From: Trichomonas tenax
Lineage: Eukaryota; Parabasalia; Trichomonadida; Trichomonadidae
Reading direction: 5' to 3'
DNA: 27,657 nucleotides
Assembly (NCBI GenBank): GCA_023091735.1
Contig: JALKBU010000694.1
Span: 1-27,657, forward strand
Shown here: in pieces, positions 27,038-27,657 of the stretch
How positions within the stretch are numbered: position 1 is the stretch's first letter
How the letters are laid out: every line of letters starts with the position of its first letter
The notes under the pieces: model-generated
Told to the model about the DNA's origin: nothing
The model's input: the letters and a program-made list of their open reading frames with translations, nothing else
The model's database searches: none
Position numbers and translations under genes: made by a program

Positions 27038-27334
27038 CTATATATCATGCCAGTCTTGAGTCGCTCCTGATTGTGTAACCATTGTTTCTAAATCCTTTTG
27101 TGAATAACCTTGGAAAATAATGAAATCAGTACATAGACGTTTAAGGTTTAAACAAATATGACGCCACAATGAAACAGACACAATTGTTGTTTTAGGATCG
27201 AAACACACACACAAATGAGCCCTTGCCGGAGAGCAAGCTCGCCTTCGGGCTAGGATAAATGAGCCCAACCCACTCGGTGGGTCGGTCTTATTCTTCTTAG
27301 CCTGATTATATAACGGTTTTAAATCATTTGTGGA
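27038..27334 (-). pseudogene. Broken reading frame interrupted by dispersed repeat copy B
   Basis: The frame is open for 98 codons between stops, with no ATG near its start. The flanks read as ordinary protein (NDLKPLYNQAKKNK upstream; SLWRHICLNLKRLCTDFII and GYSQKDLETMV downstream). The middle (about residues 20-47) comes from the GC-rich repeat (LARRRACSPARAHLCV). It looks like a gene or element fragment into which the repeat inserted. No family was recognised. Confidence 0.3.
27203..27270 (-). repeat. Dispersed GC-rich repeat, copy B
   Basis: Homologous to 13662-13740 in the same orientation. It contains a 10-bp direct repeat GGGCTCATTT near both ends (minus strand), the conserved GAGCAAGC core (plus strand), and a TG/CA dinucleotide tail. 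A further small hairpin, ACCCAC-TCG-GTGGGT, lies just beyond it (about 27268-27282). Confidence 0.6.
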
Positions 27335-27657
27335 TTAAGTTTAATTTTAAAAATAGTTAGTAATTAAATGTTCGCATAATCCACGACTACGCCGTGGCTT
27401 CTTCTAACATCTTTTTATGTAATTACTGAAATCGTAAATTATAAAAACAATAATTTATTAATACTAATATTTACGATAGAGTTAATTTTACAAGCTAGGC
27501 CCCCCATATAGAAAATAAATTTTTGAATCTCTTACAAAATTAACGTTAAAATTGATTTTGAAACTAATGACTTTATAAAATTTATTCAGTTTTTGAAAAA
27601 TAATTTATGACAAACTAACTAACTAAGAAAAGAAAGCGAAAGGAATTTATGAAGTAA
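27335..27657. other. AT-rich right end with one small hairpin
   Basis: No gene was found. The GC-rich word CCACG (27381-27385) pairs with CGTGG (27393-27397) around a 7-base loop, a local contrast to the AT-rich DNA that may be another repeat fragment. Confidence 0.4.

Overview
The window looks like nuclear DNA of a flagellated, intron-poor protist, most likely a trichomonad (Tritrichomonas/Trichomonas type). The evidence is uninterrupted eukaryotic genes (axonemal dynein heavy chain, ATG16-like WD40 protein, protein kinase, acyltransferase), very AT-rich spacers, TCA initiator-like sites 12-13 nt before some start codons, and a pair of bacterial-type SH3b proteins. The genus is inferred; no rRNA or other species marker is present.

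Layout. 1-11290 (minus): a GC-richer, codon-biased axonemal dynein heavy chain of the outer-arm DNAH5/DNAH8 type, whose C-terminus runs off the left edge. 11291-13453: AT-rich non-coding DNA with a 290-bp foldback (MITE-like) element. 13454-16317: a patchwork of small minus-strand genes, a dispersed GC-rich repeat, two adjacent hairpins, a 53-bp-period direct repeat and a GC-rich coding-like island. 16318-18113: a head-to-head pair of secreted-type SH3b plus C39-like peptidase genes, one with its predicted catalytic Cys replaced by Ser. 18838-23037: a C2-domain-like protein, an ATG16-like protein (tail-to-tail with it) and an LPCAT-type acyltransferase (head-to-head with the ATG16-like gene). 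23217-26402: an unrecognised helical protein, a CMGC-like kinase with HQD in place of HRD, and a small unrecognised protein. 26403-27657: AT-rich DNA holding a second copy of the dispersed GC-rich repeat inside a broken reading frame.

The most striking signal is an 11-bp motif, TGACATGTAAA (TGNCATGTAAA in its variants). It occurs as single sites or as 19-20-bp-period tandem units. It is present in all three compact head-to-head spacers (SH3b pair; ATG16-like/acyltransferase; kinase/hypothetical) and absent from the two tail-to-tail gaps and from the spacers before the C2 and 340-residue genes. The same motif sits symmetrically in both arms of the foldback element upstream of the dynein gene. 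This suggests a promoter element, possibly one a mobile element can carry.

The genes do not form one pathway. The recognisable roles are flagellar motility (dynein), wall-active or protein-cleaving secretion (SH3b/C39-like pair), autophagy or membrane conjugation (ATG16-like), phospholipid remodelling (acyltransferase) and signalling (kinase).
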